DNA of 64,000 nt from Herbaspirillum rhizosphaerae (GCF_001189965.1 NZ_LFLU01000001.1:186001-250000), one strand, 5' to 3'; counted from the first letter of the stretch, positions 10,939 to 20,509 are shown. Notes: generated by a model from the letters alone, not told the origin. Translations and numbers: made by a program.

Positions 10939-11865
10939 TCAGCCGGCAACTTCCTGACGCGTCGGAATGGAAGTTTGCGCGCCCACGCGTGCGACGCTGA
11001 TGGCTGCGGCGCGCTGGCCGAGCGCGATGGCGTCGGCTTCGCTGCGGCCTTCCGCCAGTGCAGCGACGAAGCCGCCGATGAAGGTGTCGCCTGCCGCGGT
11101 GGTGTCGACTGCCTTGACGGCTTGCGCGTCGAAATGGCTTGAGCCTGCGGCCAGCGCGGCGTAGACGCCTTTTTCGCCGAGCGTCACCAGGACGTTGCTG
11201 GAACCGTTGGCGCGCAGTTTCGCGATGATGTCGGCGATCTGTTCATCGCTGTCGTTGTCGATATTGATGCCGGTAGTGGGCACGCCGGCCAGCATGGCCG
11301 CCTCGATTTCATTGGGCACCAGATAGTCGATTTGTCCCAGCAATTCTGTCGGCAAGGCCTGCGCCGGCGCAGGATTAAGCACCACGGTCTTGCCCAGCGC
11401 ATGCGCCAGCCTGATGGCGTGGATCACGGTCGGCAGCGGCGACTCCAGTTGCAACACCACGATGCGGGCTTGCTCGATCAGGCCGCGCGCCGCGTCGATA
11501 TGCGCCGGGCTGAGTTCGGCGTTGGCGCCGGAGGCCAGCACGATGCTGTTCTGGCCGTTGTCGTCCACCAGAATCGAGGCGATGCCGGAGGCGGTGTCCG
11601 GAATGGTTGCGACATGGCTGTCGTCGATGCCGTCGCGGCGCAAGGCGGCGCGTAGTTCCGTGCCGAAGGCGTCGTCGCCCAGGCAGGCCACCATGGCGAC
11701 CTTGATGCCGTCGCCGCTCAGGCGCGCGCAGGCCACGGCCTGGTTGGCGCCCTTGCCGCCGGGAATGGTGCGGAACTGGCCGCCGGTGATGGTTTCGCCG
11801 GGAAGCGGCATGCGCGGCACGCGCAAGACCAGGTCCATGTTGATGCTGCCGATGATGACTATCAT
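10939..11865 (-). CDS. rbsK: Ribokinase
   Basis: Phosphorylates D-ribose to ribose 5-phosphate with ATP in the cytoplasm. The 308-residue PfkB-family protein has signature 1 as [16 protein letters not shown] near residue 35 and signature 2 as [17 protein letters not shown] near residue 250, containing the catalytic Asp of GAGD type (AAGD). The N-terminal strand [19 protein letters not shown] matches ribokinases. The ATG at 11865 is chosen because nine extra upstream codons do not look like the family. It lies between rbsR and rbsD in the operon. Confidence 0.95.
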   Translation of the reverse strand: MIVIIGSINMDLVLRVPRMPLPGETITGGQFRTIPGGKGANQAVACARLSGDGIKVAMVACLGDDAFGTELRAALRRDGIDDSHVATIPDTASGIASILVDDNGQNSIVLASGANAELSPAHIDAARGLIEQARIVVLQLESPLPTVIHAIRLAHALGKTVVLNPAPAQALPTELLGQIDYLVPNEIEAAMLAGVPTTGINIDNDSDEQIADIIAKLRANGSSNVLVTLGEKGVYAALAAGSSHFDAQAVKAVDTTAAGDTFIGGFVAALAEGRSEADAIALGQRAAAISVARVGAQTSIPTRQEVAG

Positions 11866-11908
11866 GTGCGTCTGACTAAGTAGGTAGATCAATAAAAATC
11901 AAAAACTG

Positions 11909-12907
11909 TTACGTTTGCGTGCGCACTGTCGAGCCGCGCACGTGCAACTGCGGCGTAATGGTTTGCCGCTGCACCGGACGGCCCGGATCGGCGATGCGCT
12001 CAAGCAGGCATTGCGCGGTCAGCTGACCCAGTGTGCGCGTGTTTTGCGAAACGCTGGTCAAGGGCGGATGCACGAACTGCGCCAGATCGATATCGTCGAA
12101 GCCGATGATAGACAGCGCATCCGGCACCTCGATGCCGCGCTCGGCCGCCGCGCGCAATGCGCCGATGGCCATCAGGTCGTTGCAGCAGAAAATGGCGTCG
12201 GGAGCTTCACCGGAAGCCAGCAACTCGCGTGCAGCCGTGTAGCCACCGGCGCTGGTGAAGTCGGCGTATTTCAGCAGATGGTCTTGTACGGCGACGCCGG
12301 CGTCTTGCAGCGTCCGGCGCAGTCCGGCGATACGTTCATACGAAATGTCCAGGCACTCCGGACCGCCGATACAGGCGATGCGGCGGCGTCCCAGCGACAA
12401 CAGATGTTCTGCCGCCAGTGCACCGCCGGCGGCGTTGTCGACCGCTACCAGATCGATTGCCATGTCTTTCGGCGCGCGGTCCAGCAGCACGGTCGGCACC
12501 TTCATCTTGCGCAGCAGCTCGCCGTCGGTCTGCGCCAGCGTGGCGACGATCAGGCCGTCGCAGCGTTTGGTCAGCAGCACGTTGAGATAGTCGCGCTGCT
12601 TGGCCGGGTCGTCGTCGGAGTTGCACAGGATGACGCTGTAGCCGGCGGCGTAGCAGCTGTCTTCGATGCCGCGCGCGACTTCCGAGAAGTAGGGATTGGT
12701 GTTGTTGGGAATGATCAGGCCGATACTGCCGGTGGCGTTGCTCTTGAGCGAACGCGCCAGGGCGCTGGGCACGTAGGCCAGCGCTTCGACCGCAGCCAGC
12801 ACGCGGTCGCGGGCGTCGATGCTGACCGGTCGGGTCTTGTTCAGCACGTGCGACACCGTGGTGTAAGACACTCCGGCGTGGCGCGCTACGTCTTTGATGG
12901 TTGCCAT
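11909..12907 (-). CDS. rbsR: LacI-family ribose operon repressor
   Basis: DNA-binding repressor of 332 residues. The helix-turn-helix TIKDVARHAGVSYTTVSHVLN is at residues 3-23, followed by the hinge helix SALARSLKSNATGSIGLIIP and a periplasmic-binding-protein-like sugar domain. Position inside the rbs operon supports control of ribose genes. The probable operator is the 16-bp palindrome at 16685-16700 in front of rbsB. The hinge helix residues around ALARSL are those that insert into the centre of such operators in this family. Ligand identity (ribose or a ribose phosphate) is inferred. Confidence 0.92.
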   Translation of the reverse strand: MATIKDVARHAGVSYTTVSHVLNKTRPVSIDARDRVLAAVEALAYVPSALARSLKSNATGSIGLIIPNNTNPYFSEVARGIEDSCYAAGYSVILCNSDDDPAKQRDYLNVLLTKRCDGLIVATLAQTDGELLRKMKVPTVLLDRAPKDMAIDLVAVDNAAGGALAAEHLLSLGRRRIACIGGPECLDISYERIAGLRRTLQDAGVAVQDHLLKYADFTSAGGYTAARELLASGEAPDAIFCCNDLMAIGALRAAAERGIEVPDALSIIGFDDIDLAQFVHPPLTSVSQNTRTLGQLTAQCLLERIADPGRPVQRQTITPQLHVRGSTVRTQT

Positions 12908-12941
12908 ATGTTCTTATTGAGGTGTGGGTCGCGTTGATATC

Positions 12942-13916
12942 TTAGTGGGTTGAACGCTCGCCGCGGCGACGGTAGGTGTCCAGTACCACCGCAGCAACGA
13001 TCACCAGACCGGTGATGATGCGCTTCATCGGTTCGGAGACGCCGATCTGCGCCAGGCCGGCTTCCAGCACCGAGATGATCAGCACGCCGATGAAGGTGCT
13101 GATGACCGAGCCACGGCCGCCCATCAGGCTGGTGCCGCCGATGACCACCGCTGCGATGACTTGCAGTTCCATGCCGACGCCGCCATTCGGGTCGGCCGCT
13201 TCCAGGCGCGACACCTGAAACAGCGCGCCGACGCCCGCCAGCAAGCCCATCAGTGCAAATACCAAAATCTTGCTCGGACGCGGGTTGATGCCCGCCAGGC
13301 GCACCGCTTCTTCATTGGTGCCGATACCGATCCAGTGGCGGCCCAGCACAGTGCGTGTCAGCACCAGATGGCCGACGACCACGACAACGATGGAGGCGAT
13401 GAAGGCCGGCGACAAGCCGAGAATGATCGGCGAGCTGATGCCATCGACCGCGCTGCCGATGTATTCGGTGCGCGAATTGGTGACCTGGTACGCCATGCCG
13501 CGCGCCATTTCCAGCACGCCTAGCGAGACGATGAAGGAGGGGATGCGCCAGCCCACCGAGATCAGGCCGGTCAGCATGCCGCACAGGCTTGCCACCAGGA
13601 TCCCGAGCAGGCCGGCGGCAAACAGCGGCCAGCCCCAGCGCACCATCGCCATCGACAGGATCGAGGCCGCCAGCGCCATCACCGAACCGACCGACAGATC
13701 GATGCCGCCGACGATCAGCACGAAGGTCATGCCGACCGCCATCACCACCAGCGTCGGAATGTCGTTGGACAGCGTGCTGAAGGTCGCCAGCGTGAGAAAG
13801 TTTTCGCTGAGGAAAGCGAACAGCACGCACATCGCGAGCAGGGCGCCGATCAGGCCGAGATAGTTCTTGACGGCGGACAGGCCATAGACGGAGAAGGTGC
13901 GGTTGGGATGGGTCAT
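12942..13916 (-). CDS. rbsC: Ribose ABC transporter permease
   Basis: Inner-membrane permease of 324 residues with about ten hydrophobic segments and the family signature segments VGGIDLSVGSVMALAA and GTNEEAVRLAGINPRP. It forms the ribose channel with RbsA as ATPase and RbsB as binding protein. Start choice: ATG 13916 gives a short cytoplasmic N-terminus. An in-frame GTG at 13961, just after the rbsA stop, would add 15 residues; neither start has a strong ribosome binding site, so the start is uncertain. Confidence 0.94.
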   Translation of the reverse strand: MTHPNRTFSVYGLSAVKNYLGLIGALLAMCVLFAFLSENFLTLATFSTLSNDIPTLVVMAVGMTFVLIVGGIDLSVGSVMALAASILSMAMVRWGWPLFAAGLLGILVASLCGMLTGLISVGWRIPSFIVSLGVLEMARGMAYQVTNSRTEYIGSAVDGISSPIILGLSPAFIASIVVVVVGHLVLTRTVLGRHWIGIGTNEEAVRLAGINPRPSKILVFALMGLLAGVGALFQVSRLEAADPNGGVGMELQVIAAVVIGGTSLMGGRGSVISTFIGVLIISVLEAGLAQIGVSEPMKRIITGLVIVAAVVLDTYRRRGERSTH

Positions 13917-13963
13917 GATCTTTGTCGATTTTGCTGAGTTTGCATGTATGGGTGTCGTCACGG

Positions 13964-15541
13964 TCAGGCCGCCAGCGTAACGGTGGCGGTAGCGCTAGCA
14001 GCGGAGGGCGAGTTCATGTAGCCGCTGAACGCCGATGCCAGGATCGCTTCCTGGCTCCATTGGCCGCGCTCGAAGGTGTCGACCAGCTTGCCCGCGCTCA
14101 TCACGGCGATGCGGTCGCAGATCAGCATCAGTTCGCGCAGGTCGCTGGAAACGATCAGCAAGCCTTTGCCCTGGCGCGACAAGTCGGCCAGCAATTTATA
14201 GATGTCGAACTTGGCGCCGATGTCGATGCCGCGCGTCGGTTCATCGAACAGCATGATCGGGCAGTCGCGGTAGAGCCAGCGCGCGATGACGACTTTTTGC
14301 TGGTTGCCGCCGGAGAGTTCTCCCGCTGCCTGAGCGCCGTCGCGCGAGCGGATGCGCAGACGCTTGATGTAATCCTCGGCAACCGCGCTTTCCGCATCGC
14401 CGTCGAGCAGCCCCATCTTGCTGACCTCGCCGAGTTTGGCCAGGGTGGCATTGACGGCGATCGATTGCGGCAGCAGCAGGCCCTGGCTCTTGCGATCTTC
14501 GGTGATCATGGCGATGCCGGCGGCGATCGCGTGTTTCGGCGAGCGGATGTCGGCGGCCTGCGTCTGGTCGCCGATGAAGACCTCGCCCTGGTCGGCGCGG
14601 TCGGCGCCGAAAATCAGGCGCAGCAGTTCAGTACGGCCGGAGCCGATCAAACCGGCGATGCCGAGGATTTCGCCGGCGCGCAAATCGAAGGAAGCCGGCG
14701 CAACCACGCTGCCGCGACCCAGATTGCGCACGCGCAGCAGCGGCGCGCCGATGTCGCGGTGGCCGAGATCGAGTTCCGCTTCCGCTGCGCGGCCGACCAT
14801 CAACTGCACCAGCGCATCGCTGCTGTAGCCGCCGATGGCGTCGTCGCACACCAGCTTGCCGTCGCGCAGCACGGCGATGCGGTCGGCGACCTGTTTCAAT
14901 TCTTCGAGACGATGCGAGATATAGATGATCGCTACGCCTTCGGCTTGCAGGCGCGCGATCTGTTTGAACAGCAATTCGACTTCACGGCTGGTCAGCATCG
15001 CGGTCGGCTCATCCAGCACCAGCAGGCGGCAACTGCCGATCAGGTTGCGCGCGATTTCCACCATCTGCTGATGGCCCACGCCGAGCTCGCCGACCGGCGT
15101 CCAGGGATCGATGTCGGTCAGGCCGACGGCGGCCATCTGCGCTTGCGCCAGCGCCGCCAGTTTTGGTCGGGCTATCCAGCCGAAGCGTTGCGGCAATTGA
15201 TTCAGGAACAGGTTTTCGGCGATGCTCAGCGTCGGGATCAGGTTCAGTTCCTGCATCACCATGCGGATGCCGAGCTGTTCGGCTTCGGTGCGCGAACGCG
15301 GTTGGTAGGGCTGGCCGTCGAGCAGCATGGCGCCCGTGGTCGATTGCACCAGGCCGCAAACTATCTTGGAAAGCGTGCTCTTGCCGGCGCCGTTCTCGCC
15401 GGTCAGCGCCAGGATCTGGCCGGGCCGGATTTCCAGCGAGACCTCGCTGAGGACTGGTTCGACATAGGTCTTGCCGATGCCGGCGAGCGACAACAATGCC
15501 GGTACAGATGCGGATGCAGGAGCAGGGGATGGGTTGGACAT
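13964..15541 (-). CDS. rbsA: Ribose ABC transporter ATPase (two ABC domains)
   Basis: ATPase of the ribose importer, 525 residues with two ABC modules. The first has a standard Walker A GENGAGKST near residues 50-58 and Walker B LLVLDEPTAMLT. The second carries the signature LSGGNQQKVVIARWL and Walker B IMLFDEPTRGIDIGAK, as in other RbsA and XylG proteins, where the second Walker A is degenerate. It lies between rbsB and rbsC. The N-terminus has a low-complexity Ser/Ala/Pro stretch (residues 2-14). Confidence 0.95.
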   Translation of the reverse strand: MSNPSPAPASASVPALLSLAGIGKTYVEPVLSEVSLEIRPGQILALTGENGAGKSTLSKIVCGLVQSTTGAMLLDGQPYQPRSRTEAEQLGIRMVMQELNLIPTLSIAENLFLNQLPQRFGWIARPKLAALAQAQMAAVGLTDIDPWTPVGELGVGHQQMVEIARNLIGSCRLLVLDEPTAMLTSREVELLFKQIARLQAEGVAIIYISHRLEELKQVADRIAVLRDGKLVCDDAIGGYSSDALVQLMVGRAAEAELDLGHRDIGAPLLRVRNLGRGSVVAPASFDLRAGEILGIAGLIGSGRTELLRLIFGADRADQGEVFIGDQTQAADIRSPKHAIAAGIAMITEDRKSQGLLLPQSIAVNATLAKLGEVSKMGLLDGDAESAVAEDYIKRLRIRSRDGAQAAGELSGGNQQKVVIARWLYRDCPIMLFDEPTRGIDIGAKFDIYKLLADLSRQGKGLLIVSSDLRELMLICDRIAVMSAGKLVDTFERGQWSQEAILASAFSGYMNSPSAASATATVTLAA

Positions 15542-15653
15542 TCAGCCTCCACCGTGAAGGTGTGGTAATTCGTGCGGTTCGGTGATGCGGGCTTGCGGCC
15601 AGGGCGAGATGCATAGTCATCCCGCCCTGTACTTCAGGTGCTTCCGTTGAGGC

Positions 15654-16610
15654 TTACTTGCTGTCCTTGGTCACCAGTTGGACCTTGGTTTCCACCGTGC
15701 CGCTGAGGCTGCTTTGCGGTTTCTTGTCGGCCAGCGCCTTCAGGACGGTTTCGATGCCGAACACCGCTTGCTGCGAAGCAAACTGGTCGGCGGTCGCCAG
15801 CACGCGTCCGTCCTTGAGCATCGGCTTGATGGCGTTGATGTTGTCGTAACCGACCACCAGCACCTTGCCGGCCTTGCCCGCAGCCTTGACGGCGGCAACC
15901 GCGCCCAGCGCCATGTTGTCGTTGCCGGCCAGGATCGCCTTGATGTCAGGATGCGCGTTCAGCATGGCGGCGGCAACCTTGTTGCCCGGATCGATTTCCC
16001 ATTGGCCGGACTGTACCGACACGACCTTGGCGCCGGCTGCTCCCATCGCATCCTGGAAGCCCAGTGTGCGCTGCTGTGCATTGAAGGTGGTGGATACGCC
16101 TTCGATGATGGCGACCTTGTCGCCGCTCTTGATCTGCTTGGCCAGGAAGTCGCCGACCAGCTTGGCGCCCTTGCGGTTGTCCGGACCGACGAACGGCACG
16201 GTGATGCCTTTTTCTTTCAGGGCGGCGTCGTCGAACTTGTTGTCGATGTTGACCACGATGATGCCGGCGTCGATCGCCTTCTTGATCACCGGCACCAGCG
16301 CCTTGGAGTCAGCCGGTGCGATCACCAGGCCGCTGACCTTGGAGACGATCATCTGTTCGACGATCTTGATCTGGTTGGCGGTGTCCTGCTCATCCTTGAT
16401 GCCGTTGGCGATCAGGTCGTATTGCGCTGCGTGCGCCTTCTGGTGTTCCTTGGCGCCGTTTTCCATGGTCAGGAAGAATTCGTTGGCCAGCGACTTCATC
16501 ACCAGCGCAACCTTCGGTTTGGCCGCGGTCTGGGCCATGGCCGGCAAGGCCGGCAGCGCGCAGGCGAGGACGGTGGCGGCAATCAGCTTGAGGCGGATAC
16601 GTGTATTCAT
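15654..16610 (-). CDS. rbsB: Ribose-binding periplasmic protein
   Basis: Periplasmic sugar-binding protein, 318 residues, first gene of the rbs operon. A signal peptide covers residues 1-26 (ends ALPAMAQ). The mature protein begins with KPKVALVMKSLANEFFLTM, the classic first strand of RbsB-type proteins, and later has VVNIDNKFDD and LAGNDNMALGAV. The ATG at 16610 has GGAGA six bases upstream. The 112-base gap before rbsA is wider than the other gaps, which often allows extra expression of the binding protein; no clear attenuator hairpin was identified there. Confidence 0.94.
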   Translation of the reverse strand: MNTRIRLKLIAATVLACALPALPAMAQTAAKPKVALVMKSLANEFFLTMENGAKEHQKAHAAQYDLIANGIKDEQDTANQIKIVEQMIVSKVSGLVIAPADSKALVPVIKKAIDAGIIVVNIDNKFDDAALKEKGITVPFVGPDNRKGAKLVGDFLAKQIKSGDKVAIIEGVSTTFNAQQRTLGFQDAMGAAGAKVVSVQSGQWEIDPGNKVAAAMLNAHPDIKAILAGNDNMALGAVAAVKAAGKAGKVLVVGYDNINAIKPMLKDGRVLATADQFASQQAVFGIETVLKALADKKPQSSLSGTVETKVQLVTKDSK

Positions 16611-16684
16611 CAAAGTCTCCAGATGGTGTTGTAAGCGGCGGGTTTCGTATGGGTCGAATGCCGGTATGAGCAGTAACAAGCAAT

Positions 16685-16700
16685 GCGCAAACGTTTGCGC
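16685..16700. promoter_or_regulatory. LacI-type operator of the rbs operon
   Basis: GCGCAAACGTTTGCGC is a perfect 16-bp palindrome centred on the CG step typical of LacI-family operators, and close to the PurR-type pattern. It lies 74 bp upstream of the rbsB start and 6 bp downstream of the predicted -10 box, so it covers the expected transcription start. RbsR, encoded in the same operon, is the likely ligand. Confidence 0.85.
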
Positions 16701-16706
16701 GACTGA

Positions 16707-16715
16707 ATCATAGCA
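16707..16715 (-). promoter_or_regulatory. Extended -10 promoter of rbsBACRKD
   Basis: On the minus strand the sequence reads TGC followed by TATGAT, an extended -10 element with 5 of 6 matches to TATAAT. No clear -35 is present, as expected for extended -10 promoters. The operator starts 6 bases downstream, a layout for direct steric repression. Confidence 0.6.
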
Positions 16716-16983
16716 CCGGAATTCGCAGAAATGAAGGTCGTCGGCGAAACGATTTATGCGGCGGCGCGGCAGTTTCTGGTCGTGTTGACAAGAATTTTCA
16801 TCGGAAAAAATTTCGACTTGGTACGACTATATCAATGACGATATGCGAGAGGAATTTGATTTTGCGCTGCGGCAAAAAGGAGCAGGAAGGAGTCCGCGAC
16901 GCGGTGCGAGGAAATTGCCGGGGAGGGCGATGCGGGGAGAAAAGCGGCAGGCCGGAACGCATCCGGCCTGCGCAGGAGAGCGA
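16716..16983. other. Gap between the rbs promoter and mltD
   Basis: Besides the terminator-like hairpin near 16950, this stretch has no credible gene. It must contain any upstream activating sequence for the rbs promoter; none was recognised. Confidence 0.3.
16947..16971 (-). terminator. Terminator of mltD
   Basis: A perfect 9-bp stem, GCAGGCCGG (16947-16955) with CCGGCCTGC (16963-16971) and a 7-base loop, lies 12 bases after the mltD stop. On the minus strand it is followed by CGCTTTTCTCC, a short T-rich tail. Confidence 0.65.
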
Positions 16984-18513
16984 TTAACGGCGGCGAGTGC
17001 CGTTTTCGGAAGCCAGGGTGATCGGCGCGTTGGAGGCGGTCTTGCGCACCGGCGCTGCACGGACGTTGTTCTTGGCGACCACAGGCGCCTTGCGGATCGG
17101 TTTAGCCGGCGCATGGATAACCTGGCGCACGCGGATCGGGCCGGCGGCAGGCGCTTGCTGGTAAGGTACTTGCAATTGCAGGCTTTGGCCGTTGGCCAGC
17201 ACATCGCGGTGCAAGCCGTTCCATTGCTTGATCTGGACCACGCTGACGCGGTAGCGGCTGGCGATGGAGGCCAGCGTGTCGCGCTTGCCGGCTTTCACGT
17301 AGATGCGCTTGAAGTCGGGCACGTCAGGCGCCACGGCGAGGCGGGCGTTGTCGGCAATTTCAGGCGTGATCTCGGTCTCGATCGAAGTCTCGGTCTTCGG
17401 CACCAGAATCGTCGAGCCGGCTTTCAGGACCATCTTCGGCGGGATCTGATTCACGCTGCGGATGATGTCCGGCGTAGTGCCGAACTTGCTGGCGATGGTT
17501 TCGATGCGTTCACGCGCGCTGGAGACGGTATGCGCGGTCCACGAAGACAGCGCCTGCGTGAACTTGGACATGTTGGTCTTGAACTTCTCGGCATTGCTTT
17601 CCGGCAGAAGGATCTTGGTGTCGTCGCCGCCGATGATGACCGGACGGTTGAATTGCGGGTTCAGCGCCTTGAATTCGTCGAGCGACAATTCGGCCAGCTG
17701 GGCCGCGACTTTGACGTCGATGTTGCGGGTCTTGCCGATGGTGACGAAGTAAGGCTGGTTGTCGACCTTGGGCAGATCGATGTTGTAGTCGCCCGGCATG
17801 GCGATGATGTTCTTGACGGCTTGCAGCTTCGGCACGTAGTTGCGGGTTTCATTCGGCATCTGGGCCGACAGCGTGTTGAAGTCGATCGGCAGGCCGGCTG
17901 CCAGGTTGCGGTTCACGGCGCGCTGCACCGAGCCTTCGCCCCAGTTATAGGCCGCCAGCGCCAGTTGCCAGTCGCCGAACATGCCGTACAGCTTTTGCAG
18001 GTAGGTCAGCGCCGCATCGGTCGAGGCCAGCACGTCGCGGCGCTCGTCGGTGAACATGTTTTGCTTCAGGTTGTAGTCGCGGCCGGTCGATGGAATGAAC
18101 TGCCACATGCCGGCTGCCTTGGCGGTCGACAGCGCCTGCGGATTGAAGGCGGACTCGATGAACGGCAGCAGCGCCAGTTCGGTCGGCATGCCGCGCTTTT
18201 CAAGTTCCTGCACGACGTGGAACAGGTAGCGCGAGGCGCGCACGGTGGTGCGCTGGATATAGTCGGGGCGCGAGCTGTACCACTGGGTCTGATTGTCGAC
18301 CAGCGGGTTTTCCAGATTCGGAATGCCGAAGCCCTTGCGGATGCGCGCCCAGATGTCGATGTCTTCCATGCCCGGCAGTGCGGACGAAGGATCGTTGGGA
18401 TTGATGGCGTTGAAGGGAGCGGGGTAGATCGAGATGTCGTTGGCGTGGACGAGGAGTGGAGTACCTAGAGAGAAAAGCGCGGCTATCGCTAATTTCTTGA
18501 ATGTTCGCTGCAT
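16984..18513 (-). CDS. mltD: Membrane-bound lytic murein transglycosylase D-like, with LysM repeats
   Basis: Cleaves peptidoglycan glycan strands to 1,6-anhydromuropeptides in the periplasm. The 509-residue protein has a signal sequence (1-25), an SLT domain with the catalytic Glu120 in LPFIESAFNP and the segment AAGMWQFIPSTGRDY, and two LysM domains in the C-terminal half (about 325-370 and 405-450: IETIASKFGTT and TLASIASRYRVS). No lipobox is evident, unlike E. coli MltD. The start at 18513 gives a normal signal peptide with AGGA upstream; a GTG at 18579 preceded by AGGAGG at short spacing would add 22 residues and cannot be excluded. It sits downstream of gloB. Confidence 0.9.
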   Translation of the reverse strand: MQRTFKKLAIAALFSLGTPLLVHANDISIYPAPFNAINPNDPSSALPGMEDIDIWARIRKGFGIPNLENPLVDNQTQWYSSRPDYIQRTTVRASRYLFHVVQELEKRGMPTELALLPFIESAFNPQALSTAKAAGMWQFIPSTGRDYNLKQNMFTDERRDVLASTDAALTYLQKLYGMFGDWQLALAAYNWGEGSVQRAVNRNLAAGLPIDFNTLSAQMPNETRNYVPKLQAVKNIIAMPGDYNIDLPKVDNQPYFVTIGKTRNIDVKVAAQLAELSLDEFKALNPQFNRPVIIGGDDTKILLPESNAEKFKTNMSKFTQALSSWTAHTVSSARERIETIASKFGTTPDIIRSVNQIPPKMVLKAGSTILVPKTETSIETEITPEIADNARLAVAPDVPDFKRIYVKAGKRDTLASIASRYRVSVVQIKQWNGLHRDVLANGQSLQLQVPYQQAPAAGPIRVRQVIHAPAKPIRKAPVVAKNNVRAAPVRKTASNAPITLASENGTRRR

Positions 18514-18847
18514 GGGTACAAGATCCTGTGCCTGAGGCTGAAGAAAGCGTTGTCTGTTCATCGGTCGTTTTAGATTCACTGCACCTCCTGCTAAGAAGTA
18601 TGTGTGGGATGCCGCAAAAGAGCGCAGCGGTAAAGTAAATGCGGAGCAGCTGCGCTCTGTCCGGTTTTGTTATTAAAAAACGACAAAACCGTGTGTTTAT
18701 CTAAAAACGGCTTGCAAGCCGATGGATTTGGAGATTAACGGAGTGTACGTAAGCCCCTTTTCACTCGTCAAGTAAAAATTGACGAATGTTACAAAGCTTA
18801 AGCCTTTGATTCCCTTGGGATTTGTACCGAAAAACCGGGATTTGGCC
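18514..18847. other. mltD upstream region rich in dyad symmetry
   Basis: This 334-bp gap between gloB and mltD contains four separate inverted repeats: 18619-18658 (9-bp arms), 18662-18691 (9-bp arms), a perfect 14-bp palindrome at 18708-18721, and 7-bp arms at 18765-18785. No open frame here resembles a gene. The predicted mltD promoter lies at 18742-18771. Confidence 0.6.
18742..18771 (-). promoter_or_regulatory. Candidate mltD promoter
   Basis: On the minus strand TTGACG (18766-18771) and TACACT (18742-18747) are separated by 18 bp, with 5 of 6 and 4 of 6 consensus matches. An inverted repeat (TCGTCAA, 7 bases, TTGACGA; 18765-18785) overlaps the -35, and the palindrome CGGCTTGCAAGCCG lies just downstream of the expected start. 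Confidence 0.5.
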
Positions 18848-19687
18848 CTATTTGTAGCTATTCTTCCATTCGCGCAGGGCGGCGAATGTTTCCACCGGGT
18901 CAATTTGTGACGCCGCAGCGGGCAGGCGGCCGGCTTCCTGCAGGCGCGCGACCACCGCTTTTTCCTTGTAGCGGAGAAAAGGGTTGGTCTGTATCTCCAG
19001 GGCAATGGTCGACGGTACGGTGGGTTCGTGGCGGCTGCGTTTGGCCTGCTCGTTTTCGATGCGTGCGGTCAATACTTCGTTGCCCGGCTCAATTTCGCGG
19101 GCGAAGCGCAGGTTGGACAGGGTATATTCGTGGGCGCAGTAGACTTTGGTGGCGCCTGGCAGTGCAGCCAGTTTGGACAGCGACGCCACCATCTGCGCCG
19201 CTGTGCCTTCAAACAGCCGTCCGCAGCCGCCGGCAAACAGGGTGTCGCCGCAGAACAGCCAGCCCTGGCGCGCGGCGTAGTAGGCGATGTGGCCCTTGGT
19301 ATGGCCGGGCACGTCGATCACTTTCAGGTCCAGCGACAAGTCGGCCAGATGCACCAGATCGTCTTCCCACAAAGGCTGGGTAATCGTCGGAATCGCCTCG
19401 CCGGCGGGGCCGTAGACCGGAACTTGTGTATGCTGCAACAGCGCCGGCACGCCGCCGACATGGTCAGCATGATGATGAGTCAGTAGAATAGCGGCCAGCG
19501 TCAGACCATGCGCATCGAGCGCGGCAATGATCGGCGCTGCATCGCCGGGGTCGACCACCGCAGCATGGACTCCGTCATGAATCAACCAGAGGTAATTATC
19601 GTCAAATGCGGGAACAGTTAAAACATTCAATGATGCGTTCGGGACGGCTGGCTCAATGATGGAGCTAGTGGCTGGCTGGACTGGCAT
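18848..19687 (-). CDS. gloB: Hydroxyacylglutathione hydrolase (glyoxalase II)
   Basis: Hydrolyses S-D-lactoylglutathione to lactate and glutathione, the second step of methylglyoxal detoxification. The 279-residue metallo-beta-lactamase-fold protein has the metal-binding motif THHHADH (His71, His73, Asp75, His76) and further ligands in [12 protein letters not shown] and the [13 protein letters not shown] segment. The C-terminal domain with [14 protein letters not shown] is specific to glyoxalase II. The ATG at 19687 gives an N-terminus about 20 residues longer than many homologues; the conserved part begins at [17 protein letters not shown]. It is divergent from the methyltransferase gene with only 21 bases between the starts. 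Confidence 0.94.
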   Translation of the reverse strand: MPVQPATSSIIEPAVPNASLNVLTVPAFDDNYLWLIHDGVHAAVVDPGDAAPIIAALDAHGLTLAAILLTHHHADHVGGVPALLQHTQVPVYGPAGEAIPTITQPLWEDDLVHLADLSLDLKVIDVPGHTKGHIAYYAARQGWLFCGDTLFAGGCGRLFEGTAAQMVASLSKLAALPGATKVYCAHEYTLSNLRFAREIEPGNEVLTARIENEQAKRSRHEPTVPSTIALEIQTNPFLRYKEKAVVARLQEAGRLPAAASQIDPVETFAALREWKNSYK

Positions 19688-19708
19688 GGTCGGAAGAGGG
19701 CTCGCGTA

Positions 19709-20509
19709 ATGGCTGGGATCGATACGGATCTGGACAAGTCGATTATAGCCCTCGACGCCTGGCTGCATACGCCGATGGGCAATTACGTCCGCGCCTGGGA
19801 GCAGAAGCACCTCGACGCGCTGACGGCGGACATCTTCGGCTTCAACGCCGTGCAGATCGGCATGCCGCAGATCAGCGCGCTGCAAGCCAACCGCATGCCG
19901 TATCGCTGGCTTACCGACAACTGCCTGCCGACCGAAGCCTCAGCCGGATTGCAGGAAGGGCGCGAAATTCCCCTGGTGGTGGCGCATGATTTTTCCGAGT
20001 TGCCGTTCGCCACGCAAAGCCTCGACCTGGTGGTCTTGCCGCACGTGCTGGAATTCAGCGTCGAGCCGCATCAGGTGCTGCGCGAAGTCGAGCGCGTGCT
20101 GATTCCCGAAGGCCAGGTCATCATTTGCGGTTTCAATCCCACCAGCCTGTGGGGCATGCGGCAGGCGGCAGGCCGCCTGACCGGTGCGCACTTCCTGCCG
20201 CAGGACGGCGAATTCATCCGCCTGCCGCGCCTGAAGGACTGGCTCAAACTGCTCAACATGGAAGTCAATCGCGGCCACTTCGGCTGTTATGCGCCGCCCT
20301 GCGCCACGCAACAATGGCTGGACCGGTTCAGTTTCATGGAAAAAGCCGGCGACCGCTGGTGGCCGTATTTCGGCGCGGTCTACATCGTGCAGGCGATCAA
20401 GCGCGTCAAGGGCATGCGCCTGATCGGCCCGGCCTGGAGCAAGCAAAAAGTGAAAGTGCCGAAAGGCGTGCCGGCCACCAATCGCATCCATCGCATCCAT
20501 AAAGAATAG
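19709..20509 (+). CDS. SAM-dependent class I methyltransferase
   Basis: A 266-residue protein of the Methyltransf_11 type. The SAM-binding region is atypical at the N-terminus, but the core [40 protein letters not shown] is clear. This family (start like [20 protein letters not shown]) is found between gloB and rnhA in many proteobacteria, and its substrate is not established. Rnase H follows 86 bases downstream. The C-terminus is basic. The start at 19709 fits the usual family N-terminus. Confidence 0.88.
   Translation: MAGIDTDLDKSIIALDAWLHTPMGNYVRAWEQKHLDALTADIFGFNAVQIGMPQISALQANRMPYRWLTDNCLPTEASAGLQEGREIPLVVAHDFSELPFATQSLDLVVLPHVLEFSVEPHQVLREVERVLIPEGQVIICGFNPTSLWGMRQAAGRLTGAHFLPQDGEFIRLPRLKDWLKLLNMEVNRGHFGCYAPPCATQQWLDRFSFMEKAGDRWWPYFGAVYIVQAIKRVKGMRLIGPAWSKQKVKVPKGVPATNRIHRIHKE

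Noticed and set aside
12942-13961. Longer rbsC starting at GTG 13961
   Set aside because: Not excluded, but the added residues are polar and not family-like and the codon is GTG with no clear ribosome binding site; the ATG at 13916 was preferred.
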